DNA from: an uncultured Alphaproteobacteria bacterium | Lineage (GTDB): Bacteria > Pseudomonadota > Alphaproteobacteria > HIMB59 | Direction: 5' to 3' | DNA: 64,000 nucleotides | Assembly: GCA_902521465.1 (NCBI GenBank) | Contig: CABYRL010000001.1 | Location: 1-64,000, forward strand | In this document: one piece after another, positions 16,846-25,627 of the stretch | Position numbering within the stretch: the first letter of the stretch is position 1 | Layout: each line of letters begins with the position of its first letter | Program-made: the position numbers and the translations under genes | The notes under the pieces: generated by a model | Told to the model about the DNA's origin: nothing | Databases searched by the model: none | Seen by the model: only the letters and a program-made list of their open reading frames with translations

Positions 16846-17567
16846 TTAGCTATTTTGAAATCATCCTCTATATCAATGTTAATAGACCTCTCCCAAGGCA
16901 TAATATAAATATCTGGATTATGGCTTTTAACTTTTTTAAATTTTTTAAAAAAATGATAATCAAATAGATAGATACAACCATTTCTTTGGTAAACTTTGAA
17001 ATATTGATCCCTAGTTTCATATCTTTTTTTTGGTTTAATTAAATGTCTTATATCGTTATTTTGTTTTAAAACGTACATGTCTTTTGGATGTCTCATTCCC
17101 TCCGCTTCACAAACTGAGATAAGAGATTTTTTCTTACCTGAGTTATACTTATTTATTGCATTATTTATGTCTATTGTAGACCTTAATGGCGATGTAGGCT
17201 GTGCAATTAAAATTGTTTCAGGCTTATAAAAAATACTCTTATTAATTTTTTTTAAAACATCATTTACATAATCAGAACTTGTTGATTTAGATTTAGAAAT
17301 ATTCTGACTTCTTTTAATTAATAATAATTTCTTATCGAATTTATAATAATTAATTATCCTTTCGTCATTTGTTGTAATAACTATTTTGTCAATTAAATTA
17401 CTCTTTTTTAAAGATTGAACGGTAAAGTCAATAAGTGGTCTATTATTTATAAGTCTCACATTTTTATTCTTTACTCCGACAGATCCCTTTCTAGCTGGAA
17501 TTATTGCTAAGACTTTTTTAGTTGAATTTAATTTTATTAAATCTTTTCTTATTTTTGAATTTTTCAT
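16827..17567 (-). CDS. neuA: CMP-nonulosonate (acylneuraminate) cytidylyltransferase, set B
   Basis: A 246-aa cytidylyltransferase with the motif IPARKGSVGVKNKNVR (23-38) and the family segment AQPTSPLR. It works with NeuC and NeuB directly upstream in transcription: NeuC makes the 6-carbon aldose, NeuB adds pyruvate from PEP, and this enzyme loads CMP. The start at 17567 overlaps the NeuC end by 50 bases, longer than is usual; about 17 N-terminal residues before the first strand may be an extension. It could be NeuA or the legionaminate equivalent LegF/NeuA2. Confidence 0.8.
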   Translation of the reverse strand: MKNSKIRKDLIKLNSTKKVLAIIPARKGSVGVKNKNVRLINNRPLIDFTVQSLKKSNLIDKIVITTNDERIINYYKFDKKLLLIKRSQNISKSKSTSSDYVNDVLKKINKSIFYKPETILIAQPTSPLRSTIDINNAINKYNSGKKKSLISVCEAEGMRHPKDMYVLKQNNDIRHLIKPKKRYETRDQYFKVYQRNGCIYLFDYHFFKKFKKVKSHNPDIYIMPWERSINIDIEDDFKIAKCLLKK

Positions 17568-18684
17568 TTTCCAATATTTTAACTATTTTTTTACCAGCTT
17601 CACCGTTACCATATTTTAGAGAATTTTCGAACTTTAAACTGAGATTATTCTTAATTGCATTCTTAATTGCATTTTTCAAAGGGGGTATGTCAATTATATT
17701 TAAATCTCTTTCTCTTCCCTCTTGTCTTTTACCTATATTGATTGAAAGAGTACCTAAATATGAAGACTCTCTAATTCCAGCACTTGAATTACCTATAATT
17801 AGATTAGCCTTATTTAGTAAGTTCAAAAAATCATCTGGCGAAATATTTTTAATATAATAAAAGTATTTACTTTTTATATTTTCCCTAAATTTTCTGATTG
17901 ATTTGGATATCAAATCTCCACCAACATCTTGATTTGGCCAAAACACTATAGTAGGAAATTTTAATTCGTGAAGAGAGTGCAGTATTCTTGTCATATAAAC
18001 TCCAGATTTAGTATAATCATAAGTATCAGAGTGAAACATTAGTATTGCAAAATTTTTGTTTAAATTTTGCTTGTATCCAACACCTTGGTACTTATCATAA
18101 AAATGTAATTTCTTTTTAATAGATTTTTTTGCAATATCTATAGATGGACATCCTGTGAAAAAAACACAATTCTTATCCTCTCCCATTTGAATAATATTTT
18201 GATATGATTCTTTTGTTGCGGGGAAGTGTAAATCAGCTAATTTTGTAACAGCGTGCCTGACCTTTTCATCGATATTTCCACTAATCTCCCCTCCTTGTAC
18301 ATGAGCCAAGGGAATGTTTAGGTAAGTTGCAGCTATAGCAGGGGCTATAACTTCGTATCTGTCCGCCATTACCATAACTAAATCAGGATTATACTTGTTA
18401 AAACAATTTGAAAATTCAGCTATTGCAAGTGAGGTAGATTTAGCAGCATTGATTGGTTTTTCTTGCTCTAGTGTGAAATATATTTTATCAGAAATTTCTA
18501 AATTATCTTTTTTTATAACAGACTCAAGGTCTCCAAATCTCTCTAAAATAGCTGACCCTGAGCAAATTAATTTAAGTTCTAGAAGTCTTGATTTATTGAT
18601 ATTAATTAAAACCGTTTTAAATTTTGTATAGCTAGATCTAGCAGTCACAACCACTAAGATTAGTTTTTTTTTTCTTTTAGTCAT
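17518..18684 (-). CDS. neuC: UDP-N-acetylglucosamine 2-epimerase, hydrolysing (NeuC/LegG type)
   Basis: A 388-aa GT-B-fold epimerase that releases UDP while converting UDP-HexNAc to the 2-epimer. Typical motifs are VMADRYEVIAPAIAATYLNI, then AHVQGGEISGNIDEKVRHAV, and FTGCPSID; the C-terminal IGNSSAGIRE and GERQ-like GKRQEGRERDLN complete the UDP site. In sialic acid synthesis it gives ManNAc; in the legionaminate pathway LegG acts on a dideoxy sugar. No dehydratase or aminotransferase of the legionaminate type stands next to it, which favours a neuraminate-like product, though such genes could lie elsewhere. Confidence 0.85.
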   Translation of the reverse strand: MTKRKKKLILVVVTARSSYTKFKTVLININKSRLLELKLICSGSAILERFGDLESVIKKDNLEISDKIYFTLEQEKPINAAKSTSLAIAEFSNCFNKYNPDLVMVMADRYEVIAPAIAATYLNIPLAHVQGGEISGNIDEKVRHAVTKLADLHFPATKESYQNIIQMGEDKNCVFFTGCPSIDIAKKSIKKKLHFYDKYQGVGYKQNLNKNFAILMFHSDTYDYTKSGVYMTRILHSLHELKFPTIVFWPNQDVGGDLISKSIRKFRENIKSKYFYYIKNISPDDFLNLLNKANLIIGNSSAGIRESSYLGTLSINIGKRQEGRERDLNIIDIPPLKNAIKNAIKNNLSLKFENSLKYGNGEAGKKIVKILENEKFKNKKRFNKIKFN

Positions 18685-18686
18685 AA

Positions 18687-19733
18687 CTACTCAAAATCAG
18701 ATACTTTAAGGAGTCTATTTGAAGGAACATTTTTTTTTAATTTTTTTCCAATGAATTTTTTAATTTCAAATTCTTTTATACCAGTACCAGGTTTTTTAAA
18801 AGTAAAATGACTTTTCTTTAGAATTGTACCTTTTTTTTTATTTGAGACCAAAGAAAGAGATTTAGAAAATTTAGATCTTGTTTTAATCAAATCCTTAGAA
18901 ATAGTATTTTTAGTTACGTGACTATTTTCGATTTCAAAAAATGAATTATTAAAATTAATTAAACTTTCTATTTGATGAATATCTAGTGATGAACTAACAT
19001 CTGGACCAAAAAATTTTTTATGAAAAGTAATATGTATCTCTAAAACTTTTACCTTTTTGGTAATACTTATTATCGGTGCATATATATCTCCTGTATGATC
19101 TGAATATCCTATATTACAACTAAATTTATTTTTTAAATATTCAATATTGTTCAAACCAACTTTTTTTAATGGTGTTGGGTACATAGAAGTACAATGCATA
19201 AGAACAAAATATTGATTTTTTCCGATGTGTTTTATAGCTTTTTTAATTTCATTATTATTACTCATACCTGTGCTTAATAATATCGGTTTGTCTTTAATCG
19301 AATTAAATTTTTTTAAAATGTTGTTTGAGTCAAATTCTCCAGAGCCTATCTTATAGGCATCAACATCTAAAAGATTTGCGTAATTTAGTGCTTTCTCTGA
19401 GAAAACTGATAATATAAATAATAAATTATTTTTTTTTGCCTTATCTCTTAAAATTTTCCATTGGTCTAAACTAAATTCTGTTCTTTCCCAATAATCAAAT
19501 CTATTTTTATCTTGAATACTAAAATTTATTCTAAATTTCTCATCAATTGTTGATTCTTCTTTAGCTATATGGAGTTGAAATTTTACACCATCTGCACCTA
19601 ATTCTTTAGCTATGTCAATATATGAAAGTGCTTGACCCAATGAGCCGTCATGGACTTGAGCTATTTCTAAAATAATTATAGTTTTAGTATAAGATTTTTT
19701 TTTTAAGTTATTTTTTAATTCTTTTAATTTCAT
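18687..19733 (-). CDS. neuB: N-acetylneuraminate synthase family protein, set B
   Basis: A 348-aa PEP-dependent sialic acid synthase, normal length for NeuB. The barrel motifs are ILEIAQVHDGSLGQAL, GADGVKFQLHIAKEE, LSTGMSNNNEIKKAI, MHCTSMYPTP and NIGYSDHTGD. The C-terminal SAF domain is present (SRSKFSKSLSLVSNKKKG, KKPGTGI, IGKKL). The metal and PEP residues of the family appear kept. It lies 2 bases upstream of neuC and directly after the ABC exporter, at the head of the operon. It differs from the set A fused NeuB in having no additional domain. Confidence 0.85.
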   Translation of the reverse strand: MKLKELKNNLKKKSYTKTIIILEIAQVHDGSLGQALSYIDIAKELGADGVKFQLHIAKEESTIDEKFRINFSIQDKNRFDYWERTEFSLDQWKILRDKAKKNNLLFILSVFSEKALNYANLLDVDAYKIGSGEFDSNNILKKFNSIKDKPILLSTGMSNNNEIKKAIKHIGKNQYFVLMHCTSMYPTPLKKVGLNNIEYLKNKFSCNIGYSDHTGDIYAPIISITKKVKVLEIHITFHKKFFGPDVSSSLDIHQIESLINFNNSFFEIENSHVTKNTISKDLIKTRSKFSKSLSLVSNKKKGTILKKSHFTFKKPGTGIKEFEIKKFIGKKLKKNVPSNRLLKVSDFE

Positions 19734-21410
19734 TTAGTTCGTTAAATCAATTATGTTATTGCAATAATTAGCCAAAGTTTCTTTTCTATGTGAGATAACA
19801 ATAACAGTCAGGTTTTTTTGTGACTTTAAATTATCCAGAACTTGAAACTCCATTTTTTTATCTAAAGCATTTGTAGCTTCATCTAATATCAAAATTTGTT
19901 TATTTGCATATAGAGCTCTTGCGATACCTATTCTTTGTTTTTGTCCACCTGATAATCTTACACCCGAGTCTCCTACGTGAGAATTTAAATCTCTATCATT
20001 ATTTAGCAAATCATCAATTTTCATTAGTTTAATAGCCCTATCAAGTTTAGTTTTATAAACTCTTTTTTTTGAGTTCAAAACTATATTATTTAATAATGAG
20101 TCATCAAAAAGATAAATACTTTGAGGAACATATGCCACATTTGAATTTAAGGGATTATTTTTGTAAACTTTTCTATTGTTTACAATAAAATCCCCTTTTT
20201 CTGGTGTTATAAGCCCACATATTATTTTTACTAGTGTTGTTTTTCCTGATCCACTTTTACCTTTTATTCCTACCCAATCACCTTTTTTAAAATTAAAATT
20301 TAAATTTTGAATTATATATTTTTTATTACTTGGATATTTAAAGAATAAATTATTAATATTTATTTTTTTAAAAATCAGGGTTTTTTTTGTGTCATTAACA
20401 TTTTCAGATACTGATGAATTATTAAAAATTTTATAAAGTATTTCTAAAGCAGGTTTTGTAGTTCGAAGATTTTGTAAAGATTTAAATATTCTGTTTAAAG
20501 ATGGGAGAATTTTAATAGATGCTGCTAAATATAAAACTAGTTTAGGTACAATGCTTTTTAATTCAACATTATTTACTATACTAAAGTATAATACAGCAGT
20601 AATAAGCACTACTGCAAGAAATTCAAACCAAACAGGTGGTAAAGCTAATATAAATTTTCTCAATAACTCATACCTAGCTTTAGACTTTGCAAATAATTCA
20701 AATTTACTAGCAAATACTTTTATTTGGTTTAAGACTTTAATTTCAGGAAACAAACCAATAGAGTCAACAACGGACTTTAAACTTAAATTTTCTAAATTTT
20801 GCCGCTGGTGACCAATTTGAAATAATTTATTCTTAATTAGAAGATAAATTATAATTCCACTTCCAAATAAAATTGTAAAGGGTACTAAAATAGTAAAACC
20901 CTCTAGATAAATAATGAAACCAATAATTCCAAAAGCAATCATCAAGTCAGTATAAATTATAATTAATGCTGTAAGACCCATACCAAGTTCAGCAGTTTCA
21001 TCTTTAATATTCCTTATTATTGTTGATGTATTGAATGAAATGAAATTTAGATAATCAGATTTTAAGTAATAGTTAATTAGCCTCTTTTGTAGGGTGTATT
21101 TCAAGTTAGCAATGAAACTAGACTGAAAATATGCCAAAAATGTAAAAAAAAATGACTTAATAATGTATGTAGATAAAACTAAAGTTATTAATAGTAGTTT
21201 TAAATCCTCTTCATTTAAAAAACTAAAATAAATATATAAAAAATTAAAATTTAAAATAAAATCACTAGGATTTACAATCATTGTCATCAATGGAATAAGT
21301 AATCCTAAACCTATTACTTCAAATATTACTCCAAATAGGGTTATAAATAAGAGAATTATTGATTTAAAAAAAAAATCGTCACCAATTATGATTTTAAATT
21401 TTTTCAACAT
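19734..21410 (-). CDS. ABC transporter, fused membrane and ATPase domains (PglK/MsbA-like)
   Basis: A 558-aa half-transporter. Residues 1-320 contain about six membrane segments. The ATPase domain has Walker A GKSGSGKTTLVK, signature LSGGQKQRIGIARAL and Walker B ILILDEATNALD, with a switch His in VIVISHRKET. This layout is that of exporters and flippases for lipid-linked oligosaccharides (PglK) or lipid A (MsbA). As the first gene of the leftward operon, 1 base before neuB, it probably flips or exports the nonulosonate-bearing glycan across the inner membrane. Confidence 0.85.
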   Translation of the reverse strand: MLKKFKIIIGDDFFFKSIILLFITLFGVIFEVIGLGLLIPLMTMIVNPSDFILNFNFLYIYFSFLNEEDLKLLLITLVLSTYIIKSFFFTFLAYFQSSFIANLKYTLQKRLINYYLKSDYLNFISFNTSTIIRNIKDETAELGMGLTALIIIYTDLMIAFGIIGFIIYLEGFTILVPFTILFGSGIIIYLLIKNKLFQIGHQRQNLENLSLKSVVDSIGLFPEIKVLNQIKVFASKFELFAKSKARYELLRKFILALPPVWFEFLAVVLITAVLYFSIVNNVELKSIVPKLVLYLAASIKILPSLNRIFKSLQNLRTTKPALEILYKIFNNSSVSENVNDTKKTLIFKKININNLFFKYPSNKKYIIQNLNFNFKKGDWVGIKGKSGSGKTTLVKIICGLITPEKGDFIVNNRKVYKNNPLNSNVAYVPQSIYLFDDSLLNNIVLNSKKRVYKTKLDRAIKLMKIDDLLNNDRDLNSHVGDSGVRLSGGQKQRIGIARALYANKQILILDEATNALDKKMEFQVLDNLKSQKNLTVIVISHRKETLANYCNNIIDLTN

Positions 21411-21508
21411 AATTTATTGCAAAAGTTTGAATAATAGGTTGATAAATATAAATATTTTAACATAGTTATAAAATTAAAATTTTTACACTTAAATGGTCTT
21501 TTTTAAAC
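21411..21508. promoter_or_regulatory. Divergent promoter region of the polysaccharide operon
   Basis: This 98-base AT-rich gap separates the leftward ABC-exporter/nonulosonate operon from a rightward methyltransferase gene. It is the only gap large enough to hold the promoter for the 16-kb leftward operon. AT-rich hexamers resembling -10 boxes occur on both strands, but no convincing -35/-10 pair could be fixed by eye. Confidence 0.4.
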
Positions 21509-22441
21509 ATGAATATTTTCCCCAAAATTAAGTTTAAATATCCTATAAGACAAGGATCAAAAAATAATAGTCATTATATTGAATTTCTACAAAAAGAAAA
21601 ATATATAAAGTTACCATGTTATTTTTGTAAATCAGAAAATTTACAACATCTTTTCAATAATGACAGATATGGGTTAAAATGTTTTACATCTTTATGCAAA
21701 AATTGCTTGAGTCTCCAAAATAATCCTAGGATATCAGATATTGCTATAAATAAATTTTATGAGTCTGATTTGTATTGGAGCAACTATGTAACAAAAAATT
21801 ACTCAGAAAAATTCAATATTAAATTTGAATTGAAACCATATGAATCATTGAATACATCAAAATATACAAAAACTCTTTTTTTTGATTTTATAAATAGTAT
21901 GAGATTAAATTATAATACAGTTTTTGAAGTTGGGTGTGCTGGTGGATGGAATTTGATACCATTTCAAAAAATTGGTAAAGAATGTTTTGGTTATGAACCA
22001 TCAACTTTTTTTATTAAAGATGAAGTTAGTGATAAAATATTTCATGGAAGTTTTAATGAAATTAAAGGACAATATGATTTAGTGATATTGAAACATGTAC
22101 TTGAACATGTTTCTGATCCAATAAATTTTTTATTAAAAGTACGAGATAAATGTAAGAAATATTTATATATTGAGGTACCAGGTGTAAAAAATAAGTTACC
22201 AAGCATACAAATGGCACATATGTTTTATTTTAATGAAGATGAACTCTTATATTTATTCAATAGATCAGGTTTTAAAGTAATAAAATTGGTAACTGTAAAG
22301 TCAAATAATTTCATACTAGCACTATTAGAGAAGGATATAACTAAAAATGAAAGTTATATAAATAAAAATAAGTTAAAATATAGATTTTTTTATATTTTGA
22401 TAATGATAAAGTATTTTTTCAAATCTATCTTTACCAAATGA
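21509..22441 (+). CDS. SAM-dependent methyltransferase with N-terminal zinc-finger-like motif
   Basis: A 310-aa protein in the style of sugar C-methyltransferases. Near residue 33 a CxxC (CYFC) and near residue 60 a second CxxC (CKNC) probably bind zinc. The SAM site is VFEVGCAGGWNLIP, followed by YDLVILKHVLEHVSDP. It is divergent from the long leftward operon and probably has its own promoter in the 98-base gap. A basic, hydrophobic C-terminal tail (FFYILIMIKYFFKSIF) suggests membrane association. The substrate is unknown; nucleotide-sugar or glycan methylation is likely. Confidence 0.7.
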   Translation: MNIFPKIKFKYPIRQGSKNNSHYIEFLQKEKYIKLPCYFCKSENLQHLFNNDRYGLKCFTSLCKNCLSLQNNPRISDIAINKFYESDLYWSNYVTKNYSEKFNIKFELKPYESLNTSKYTKTLFFDFINSMRLNYNTVFEVGCAGGWNLIPFQKIGKECFGYEPSTFFIKDEVSDKIFHGSFNEIKGQYDLVILKHVLEHVSDPINFLLKVRDKCKKYLYIEVPGVKNKLPSIQMAHMFYFNEDELLYLFNRSGFKVIKLVTVKSNNFILALLEKDITKNESYINKNKLKYRFFYILIMIKYFFKSIFTK

Positions 22442-22474
22442 ACTAAAAAAAATTATATGAATAAGTTATTAATT

Positions 22475-23212
22475 TTATTTTTTTAATAATTTAATTACTC
22501 TTTGAATATCGGATTTTACGTCAACTGATTGAGTTTTAGTTTGTGTTTGAATTGTATCCACTTTAATTCCTGACTCTAAAAATCTAAACATATCAATAGA
22601 TTCCTGCTTTTCAATATAACCCTGTCTTGTTTTAGTAAAAATTTTCAATGAATTCATAGTAAAGCCAAATATACAAACCTGTTTGTAATAAATATTTTTT
22701 TTTTGTGATGAGTGAAAATTAGACGGTATTGGTAATCGAGAAAAAAATATTGCTTTATTGTTTTTGTCTAAAGCAATTTTAATACAATTTGGATCTTCAA
22801 TTTCATTAATATCATGAATTTTATTAATCATATTTACTACTTGAGATTTATTACTTTGCATATATTTAAGAGTTGATTCTATCATTTTTTTGTTAATGAG
22901 AGGTTCATCACCCTGAATCATAATTATATTTTTTAAATTTTTAATTTTGTTAATTTTAATTGCTGCCTCATAAGTTCTATCTGTAGCTCTTTGGTGTTTG
23001 ATTGATGTCATAATAAATTTACATCCAATTTTTTTACAAAAATTTGCAATTTTTTTATCACAAGTAGCAACATAGGTATCATCAATTCCTTTTGCTCTTT
23101 TGGAATTATCAATTATATATTTAATCATTGGTTTTTTTAAAATTTCTACAAGAGGTTTTCCAGGCATGCGAGTACTAGACATCCTACAAGGTATAATTAC
23201 AACATTACTCAT
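22475..23212 (-). CDS. kdsB: 3-deoxy-manno-octulosonate cytidylyltransferase-like protein
   Basis: A 245-aa CMP-Kdo synthetase family enzyme. The N-terminus IIPCRMSSTRMPGKPL and later IMIQGDEPLI match KdsB; the length is typical. It activates Kdo or a related 3-deoxy-2-ulosonate with CTP. The gene overlaps the HpcH/HpaI aldolase gene by 8 bases and ends the operon. Whether it serves lipid A-Kdo synthesis or a separate Kdo-like sugar is open: kdsA, kdsD and kdsC are not beside it, and the linked aldolase suggests a different 2-ulosonate source. Confidence 0.85.
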   Translation of the reverse strand: MSNVVIIPCRMSSTRMPGKPLVEILKKPMIKYIIDNSKRAKGIDDTYVATCDKKIANFCKKIGCKFIMTSIKHQRATDRTYEAAIKINKIKNLKNIIMIQGDEPLINKKMIESTLKYMQSNKSQVVNMINKIHDINEIEDPNCIKIALDKNNKAIFFSRLPIPSNFHSSQKKNIYYKQVCIFGFTMNSLKIFTKTRQGYIEKQESIDMFRFLESGIKVDTIQTQTKTQSVDVKSDIQRVIKLLKK

Positions 23213-23972
23213 CTAAAAAATTTTTCATAGAATTTATAATTAACTCAATGTCAATTGAACAGGCTATAAAACTATAATTATCATTGATTAACTTTTTGAG
23301 ATCACTCTTTGATGGTTTAATTAAATGAATACCAATTGATTTTTGATAATTTTTGCATTTTCTTTTAATTTCTTTTAAGGCATTAATAAATATTTTATTT
23401 TTAAATTCACCAGGTATACCTAAAGATGCTGAAAGATCGTATGGGCCAATAAAAATTGCGTCAATCTCATTTATTTTGAGTATTTCATTTAAATTTTCTA
23501 AAGCTTTTACATTTTCAATCATTACAATTTTTATAATGCTTTTAGATAACTCCAAATATTTTTCGAACTCTAATCCATATTTGTTTGCTCTAAAGTAGCC
23601 AACACCTCTATTTCCAATTGGCGGAAAATTAATTTTCGAAAATAATTTTGATAAATTATTTGCATCGTTTACGTTTGGTATGACTATACCCTTTACACCA
23701 CAATCAAGATAACTTGTTATCTCTGTTGCATCCATTGAAGCGGACCTAATAAATGGAATAGCGCCTCCTATTTCTATAGATTTAATAAGATCTGAAACTT
23801 TGTATCTTGAGTTTGGATTACCATGCTCAGAGTCAATACAAACCCAATCTATTCTTGAAAAAGATGATAATATTTCTGCAATATCACTAGACCCAGATTG
23901 TAACCACCCTCCCAAAGTAGGTTTTCCAGATCTTATTTTTTTTTTTAAATTCTTTAATTTATTATTTATCAT
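23205..23972 (-). CDS. HpcH/HpaI family class II pyruvate aldolase
   Basis: A 255-aa TIM-barrel aldolase of the family that joins or splits pyruvate and an aldehyde with a divalent metal. Motifs include GGWLQSGSSDIAEI, DWVCIDSEHGN with the catalytic His, a metal Glu in VMIENVKALENL and the metal Asp in FIGPYDLSASLG. Pyruvate plus an aldose would give a 3-deoxy-2-ulosonate, which fits the overlapping kdsB downstream. It overlaps the epimerase gene upstream by 11 bases. Catabolic cleavage of a keto-deoxy sugar acid is the known role of many relatives. Confidence 0.8.
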   Translation of the reverse strand: MINNKLKNLKKKIRSGKPTLGGWLQSGSSDIAEILSSFSRIDWVCIDSEHGNPNSRYKVSDLIKSIEIGGAIPFIRSASMDATEITSYLDCGVKGIVIPNVNDANNLSKLFSKINFPPIGNRGVGYFRANKYGLEFEKYLELSKSIIKIVMIENVKALENLNEILKINEIDAIFIGPYDLSASLGIPGEFKNKIFINALKEIKRKCKNYQKSIGIHLIKPSKSDLKKLINDNYSFIACSIDIELIINSMKNFLDE

Positions 23973-24831
23973 TATTGCTTAATATATGCTCTATAGTTTG
24001 TTTAAGGCCCAAATTGAAATCTATAAATTCGTTTGAGGTATAATTAGTTATATTTTCATAATTTATTGAATAAGGAGTTAGGTCATAATGATGCTTGTTA
24101 TCTTTTTTATTAAATTTTGATTTTAGCCTAATTCCTAACATTTCAGATAAAGTATCCTTCAATTCAATCATCTTTATTTTTTCAGATCCAGTAATATTAA
24201 TAATTTTATTATTATATTTTGGTTTTAAAATTTCTATGCAAGTTTTTACAGCATCATAAATATGAATATATTCCCTTGTACTTTTTATTGATCCGTTATA
24301 TGAGAATATTTTTTTTTTTAAAATACCTTGTATTATGTTATGAAGTCCATTTGTATTGTTAGAATAAGGACCATATAAAGATCCAAATCTCAAGATAGTA
24401 TATTTTAAGCCATAACTTTTGTAATATTCTTCTATATATTTTTCTGCAGCATATTTAGAACATTTATAAAAGCTTCCTTTTTCACTATCTGCATATATAG
24501 AACTAGAAAAAATTATTTTTTTTACTCTTTGCTTTTTGCATTCCTCTAAAACATTTAATGTTCCTAAAATATTTGAAATTATAGTTTCTCTTGGAACTGA
24601 AGTAGATTTATTTAAATCAGATACACCAGCAAAATGATACACATAATCACTTCCTTTTATGGCTTTAGATAAAGATATCTTATCAGATAAATCGCATTTT
24701 ACATATTTTGATTTATTTAGGAAATTAGGTGGGGCGCTTAAATCACCAATTGTTATACTATGAGTATTTTCATAAAGCTTTGCTAAGATAGACCCTAAAA
24801 AACCTGAACCTCCAATTATTGATAATTTCAT
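23962..24831 (-). CDS. NAD-dependent sugar epimerase/dehydratase (extended SDR)
   Basis: A 289-aa extended short-chain dehydrogenase acting on sugar nucleotides. The N-terminal GGSGFLG binds NAD, an acidic residue follows the second strand (IGDLSAPP), and the catalytic YxxxK appears as YKCSKYAAEKY with an upstream FSSSIY serine. It is shorter than GalE/RmlB (about 340 aa), closer to small epimerases such as GDP-mannose or nucleoside-diphosphate-sugar epimerases. It sits between HAD and aldolase genes, so it may make the aldose precursor of the predicted CMP-ulosonate. Confidence 0.75.
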   Translation of the reverse strand: MKLSIIGGSGFLGSILAKLYENTHSITIGDLSAPPNFLNKSKYVKCDLSDKISLSKAIKGSDYVYHFAGVSDLNKSTSVPRETIISNILGTLNVLEECKKQRVKKIIFSSSIYADSEKGSFYKCSKYAAEKYIEEYYKSYGLKYTILRFGSLYGPYSNNTNGLHNIIQGILKKKIFSYNGSIKSTREYIHIYDAVKTCIEILKPKYNNKIINITGSEKIKMIELKDTLSEMLGIRLKSKFNKKDNKHHYDLTPYSINYENITNYTSNEFIDFNLGLKQTIEHILSNNDK

Positions 24832-24840
24832 AACTTGATA

Positions 24841-25488
24841 CTACAAAGTATTCATGATTAAAAAATTTTCAATGTAAAAATTTGTAGTTTTATTTTTTCT
24901 AAAATTTTTTCCCAAACCTATGAATTTTATATCTAGATTTTTGCATGCGTTATAATCATTAATTGAGTCACCTATAAAGATATAATTTTTTTTAATACCT
25001 TTATTAATTATATTTATTAAATTATTTCTTTTAGTTTCAGGATAGCCATAAATGCCTTTAAAAAATTTAAATAGTTTAATTTTTTTTAAAATATAATTTA
25101 ATTCATTTTTAGGAGCTGAGCTACAAATATATAATTCTTTTTTTCTATAATTTTTTTTTATAAATTTAAAAGCTCCAGGTATTTCAGGTGTCTTAATGAT
25201 TTTCTCTATTGAAAGTTTTTTAAATTGATCGGTAAGCAAATTTAAACCTTTTTTATCTAACTTAACACCAAGGTACTCCTTATGGTATAACTTAAATTTA
25301 TCAAATCTGGACATACCACCATTTTTCATATGATGATTAATAACTTTTTTTGCGATTTTATCTCCATAAATCTCATAAATTTGATAAAAGCAGTCTCCTT
25401 TTATATTTACAGAGTCAAGAATTACTCCATCAAAGTCAAATATTATTGAGTCTGATAATTTAATTATTTTCCCTAATTCATCTTGCAT
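24841..25488 (-). CDS. HAD-superfamily phosphatase (PGP/beta-PGM type)
   Basis: A 215-aa haloacid dehalogenase-like hydrolase with the nucleophile motif FDFDGVILDS, the motif II serine in YICSSAPKNE and the acidic motif IV FIGDSINDYNAC. A helical cap lies between the first motif and the core. In this operon it could remove phosphate from a sugar phosphate, playing the part that KdsC or GmhB play in Kdo and heptose synthesis, but it is of a different HAD subtype than KdsC. It is the first gene of a four-gene leftward operon. Confidence 0.75.
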   Translation of the reverse strand: MQDELGKIIKLSDSIIFDFDGVILDSVNIKGDCFYQIYEIYGDKIAKKVINHHMKNGGMSRFDKFKLYHKEYLGVKLDKKGLNLLTDQFKKLSIEKIIKTPEIPGAFKFIKKNYRKKELYICSSAPKNELNYILKKIKLFKFFKGIYGYPETKRNNLINIINKGIKKNYIFIGDSINDYNACKNLDIKFIGLGKNFRKNKTTNFYIENFLIMNTL

Positions 25489-25627
25489 AATATTTTTATA
25501 AATTAATTAATTCAAAATTAAGATTAAGTATTCTTAAAGAACAATCAGTTTTTTTATTTTGGGTCATGGAAGTTTTTATTATTAACAGTATCTAGAAAAT
25601 TTTCACGAAATTAATTTGGTTATAATT

